Below are positions 61,193-64,000 of a stretch of DNA of 64,000 nt, in pieces. The position numbers were made by a program, and so were the translations under genes. This DNA is from Anisakis pegreffii (lineage: Eukaryota > Nematoda > Chromadorea > Rhabditida > Anisakidae): positions 1-64,000 of the forward strand of contig JAPYMA010001559.1 in NCBI GenBank assembly GCA_035041965.1, written 5' to 3'. A model generated the notes under the pieces. That model worked only from the letters and a program-made list of their open reading frames with translations, did no database searches and was not told the DNA's origin. Within the stretch, counting starts at the first letter, position 1, and the number at the start of each line of letters is the position of its first letter.

Positions 61193-62780
61193 AGATAAAA
61201 ACTTTTTGCTAGATTTCCTGGAGTGCAATGATCCTTGATAGTACACCTCAAGCTGAAACGATTGGTGGAGAATCAACGTTCATTCCCTACAGTTGGAAAC
61301 ATTCTTGATCGAGAAGACGTGAACTGAAGAGATTTTAAAATTTTGATGAATAAATTTACCTTCCAATTAAAAATTCGGATAAATAACAAGTGATTCTGCT
61401 TACTAACAATAAAAAGAATAAGTATTTGAATGATTGTTAAATGTTTTCACGTCTGAAGAAGGCATGACAAAATAAAACATTCAGTAGGTGATGACTGAAT
61501 GGCAGGAGACTGGCATATTCAAAGGCATGTAGTGAATTATGTCTATAAATAAGTAGTTTTTGCAACCGATTCAAAGTCTGGGAACCTAAAGACTGTTCAA
61601 ATCAGAAGAAATTTCCGCTAAAAACAGAAGTGCCACAACTGAAATTCCGAACTTCCATACTGGATCTTTTAGCTGACTGATGACATCAGCGTTAACGACA
61701 ATGGCAGAGTGGTACGGAAATTAGGTTGTTCGATGTAGCTAGGCAAAAAGAAAGTAGAGAATTGGAAAGTACGAAAGATGAGTATGTGAAATTTAACGGA
61801 TTGAATAGTGGAAAGTGAATAATAGATTCATTATTCACTGAAATTTATGTGTCGTTGGATTTTCAAAAGGAAGATAAGTGAACGCTCAATTTCAATTTCA
61901 GTATCGCATTAAGTACCACTGAAACTGGACGATAAATGTGATGCGGTGTTGTTGCTGGTTTAATATATTGCGATGAAATCATGCGTATATTACGCTCAAA
62001 TTCAGAAACGCAAACACACATTTACTCATCTTGGTCCTCTTGAATGGCATTTTTCCTTCATTCATTCATTTATCTTCACTTCACTTCAAAAATAAAAACT
62101 AAAACGAACATTATATCAAAATCAACATCACCCTAGAATTGTAGAGGCGGAACATAGCGGATTTTTGTGCTAGCTGATGGATTTATCCTCTCTCCTATGT
62201 GCATAGATTCGGCTTTTAGCTCCTACCAACAGCGTAACGAACAACAAGAATGAATAGCAAAAATAGGACACGTTCGAGCGACTGAAGTGTGAATGAATAA
62301 TCGTAACGACGAATGCGGTGTCATCCTCGCATCACTATATGCTTCTATCGAGCATCCGTTATCCCGTTCGTGCACCTATTCGTTTGTTGTTTCTCTTCTT
62401 TTCCGGTCGGCTTTTTGACATCTCAAATGATGTGACACTCATACTCCTCATTCTTATCGTTCAACGACCAGTTCGAAATCACTGAAAATCTCCTCCTATT
62501 GCACTTCAAAGTGTCTTATCTTCAGTCAACGCATCTTCAGACACATTTGTAATTCACTATTAGCTCATCGAACACCAACGCAAACCTACCAGTTGAGCAC
62601 GTTTGACTGTGATCTGCTTGAATATTTTTTACTATTCACTGGTAACTCTACCTTCGAACAACTTGATTCAGCGGTCAATGCTAACGGTTTCCCATTACCG
62701 CCGATGAGCTGACGCAATGAATATGATTGTGATTCGAGTATGAATGGCCATGAGCTGAAGTGACTGGAAATTAACCATTA

Positions 62781-63149
62781 ATGGGTAGTACAAATGCAGC
62801 TCTCGCGCTTCGTCGTTTCACGCAACAATCAGTCTCATTCCGCGTTACGAATTCCTTTATACCTGTCTCGTCATCCGCCACAATAACACCGTCTGCTTCG
62901 AGACATCATAGCGCTGCTTCAGGTAAGAGGTTCATGTGAGCATTCTAGCATTTCAAGTGTTTCAATCGATTGGCAATGTTGCATCCAGGACTGTCACGAG
63001 ACATACCAAAAGTAGCTCATGCTCTTAATCGTAGTAGTTCATCGCTGTTATGACTGCTTTCAGGGTTACTGTTCCGCAAGCCTTCTTCATTATCGCAAAA
63101 CTGCTTTAGTGCTTATGAATGTAACTGCGCGGCAGCTGACTACTTTTAA
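62781..63149 (+). CDS. Small two-exon gene (75 aa), possible mitochondrial presequence
   Basis: Exon 1 is 62781-62922 (ATG; MGSTNAALALRRFTQQSVSF then RVTNSFIPVSSS) and ends at donor TCAG/GTAAGA. After a 141-nt intron ending GCTTTCAG, exon 2 is 63064-63149 and continues in phase (GLLFRKPSSLSQNCFSAYEC) to TAA. The first 60 residues have no acidic residue and many Arg, Ser and Thr, typical of a mitochondrial import signal; the end is Cys-containing (YECNCAAADYF). Both splice sites are strong and the frame joins exactly. It could also be an alternative short isoform of a longer gene reaching past the window. Function unknown. Confidence 0.5.
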
Positions 63150-63264
63150 CCACGATTTGTACATTATTGCAGAAACATAAAATTTGTTCATGACCGAATT
63201 TACTCTTATACGATAGCATCTATTCATTTAAATATCGAACTTTCCCCCACCAATCAACTCGGAT

Positions 63265-63534
63265 TCATTTTGCTTCAACCATAAGTATTATCAAGTGGAT
63301 TCGGAAAGTCATCTGAAAATAAGTTTGCTGGTTACTGACGGCAATTCGAAAACACTTGCGGTCGTTTTCGTGCTCTTCCAAACCTTGCGTTTTAGCCAGG
63401 GAAACCAGGGAAGAATTAAGGAATTCCACTGTTCGCATAAGAGCCTTGCTGGGAAGCGATAGAATGCTCCAATTATGGTGGAAATTATCATTGGAAACGA
63501 ATAATTCAAAAGTGTCTGTGTTCAATGGATTCAC
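63265..63534 (-). CDS. Candidate terminal exon, unknown
   Basis: A minus-strand frame of 89 codons ends in TGA at 63265. It reads NPLNTDTFELFVSNDNFHHN, SLPSKALMRTVEFLNSSLVS and EEHENDRKCFRIAVSNQQ, a clean soluble composition. It has no certain start; an upstream exon may lie at about 63590-63640, where an acceptor TTTCATTCAG is followed by an open stretch to GTAACT. Convergent with the gene at 62781-63149. Confidence 0.35.
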   Translation of the reverse strand: MNPLNTDTFELFVSNDNFHHNWSILSLPSKALMRTVEFLNSSLVSLAKTQGLEEHENDRKCFRIAVSNQQTYFQMTFRIHLIILMVEAK

Positions 63535-64000
63535 CTTAAGTTTGAGACTACTTGGTTATGAGTTCGATTCGTTGCTAAGAAACGTTCACATAGTTACCAC
63601 ACATCGTTGAAAGTTCTATTGTGATAGGTCAAAGGGAATTCTGAATGAAAAAAAAGACGTATCATTTCAGTTATTGCTTATTCGCAACTATATGTACATT
63701 ATTTTTTTGCTCTTGGCTTCTCGGTTACACTTGATGTAGCACATAAAAAAGTGACCGTTGATCATTCAATTGAGGTTCGGTTGAATGTTGATGTGATCTG
63801 AGTAATTTTTATGTGTAATTATTTACCGAGTTTGTTCGAGACTTTATTATCACAAGTCGTGTTTATCTCCTTATTTAATTATTTACCAAGATCATTTTGT
63901 TCCTTTATTTATTTAAGTAGCTGTCACAATTCACAAATACTCCCAACTCTATCTTTACTAGATATCGCAATCATCGATTTGATTTGATTCTTCATATCGT

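Noticed and set aside
1..64000. CRISPR arrays, rRNA, intact tRNA, viral or bacterial gene blocks
   Set aside because: None seen: no regularly spaced repeats, no rRNA-like stretch, and no intact tRNA B-box other than the broken element at 557-630.

Overview
This is nuclear DNA from a nematode. Three intron-rich genes can be read exon by exon. Most introns end in the nematode-type acceptor (T)TTCAG, two start codons sit directly after such an acceptor as spliced-leader trans-splicing would place them, the best-preserved protein looks like C. elegans CPR-6, and a short run of the nematode telomere hexamer (TTAGGC) is present. The window is AT-rich with long introns and intergenic DNA. The species cannot be named from the sequence, and no bacterial, viral or organellar block was seen.

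Layout. 1-12.4 kb: minus-strand gene ends and fragments, namely an acidic hypothetical ORF cut by the left edge, one clear RasGEF (RalGPS-like) exon, a tRNA-like element, the first copy of a ~275-bp dispersed repeat, and about 8 kb with almost nothing recognisable. 12.4-17.6 kb (minus): a complete cathepsin B-like cysteine protease of the CPR-6 type, 9 exons, 412 aa. 17.6-23 kb: AT-rich spacer with short palindromic motifs and a few candidate exons, one resembling a DEG/ENaC channel segment. 23.2-32.5 kb (plus): a complete TM9SF/nonaspanin gene, 15 exons, 663 aa, with the second repeat copy inverted in an intron. 32.5-36.6 kb: spacer with two weak candidate exons. 36.7-44.4 kb (minus): a complete MFS transporter of the SLC46 (proton-coupled folate transporter-like) group, 12 exons, 599 aa. 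44.5-64 kb: no strongly conserved gene; several small candidate genes (best: a two-exon 75-aa gene at 62.8-63.1 kb and a 75-aa single-TM ORF at 53.1 kb), repeats, G-rich tracts and a perfect 20-bp hairpin at 49.7 kb.

The three complete genes are ordinary housekeeping or digestive functions (endolysosomal protease, Golgi/endosome membrane trafficking, solute transport) and form no operon: cpr-6 and TM9SF diverge, TM9SF and SLC46 converge. For these three, exon boundaries were checked so that intron phases join into one open frame; outside them, exon calls are inferences from open frames plus splice-site consensus. No clearly new multi-gene system was found. The items most worth a second look are the repeat families, the hairpins, the alternative first exon of the transporter, its in-frame intron, and the small ORFs without recognisable relatives.
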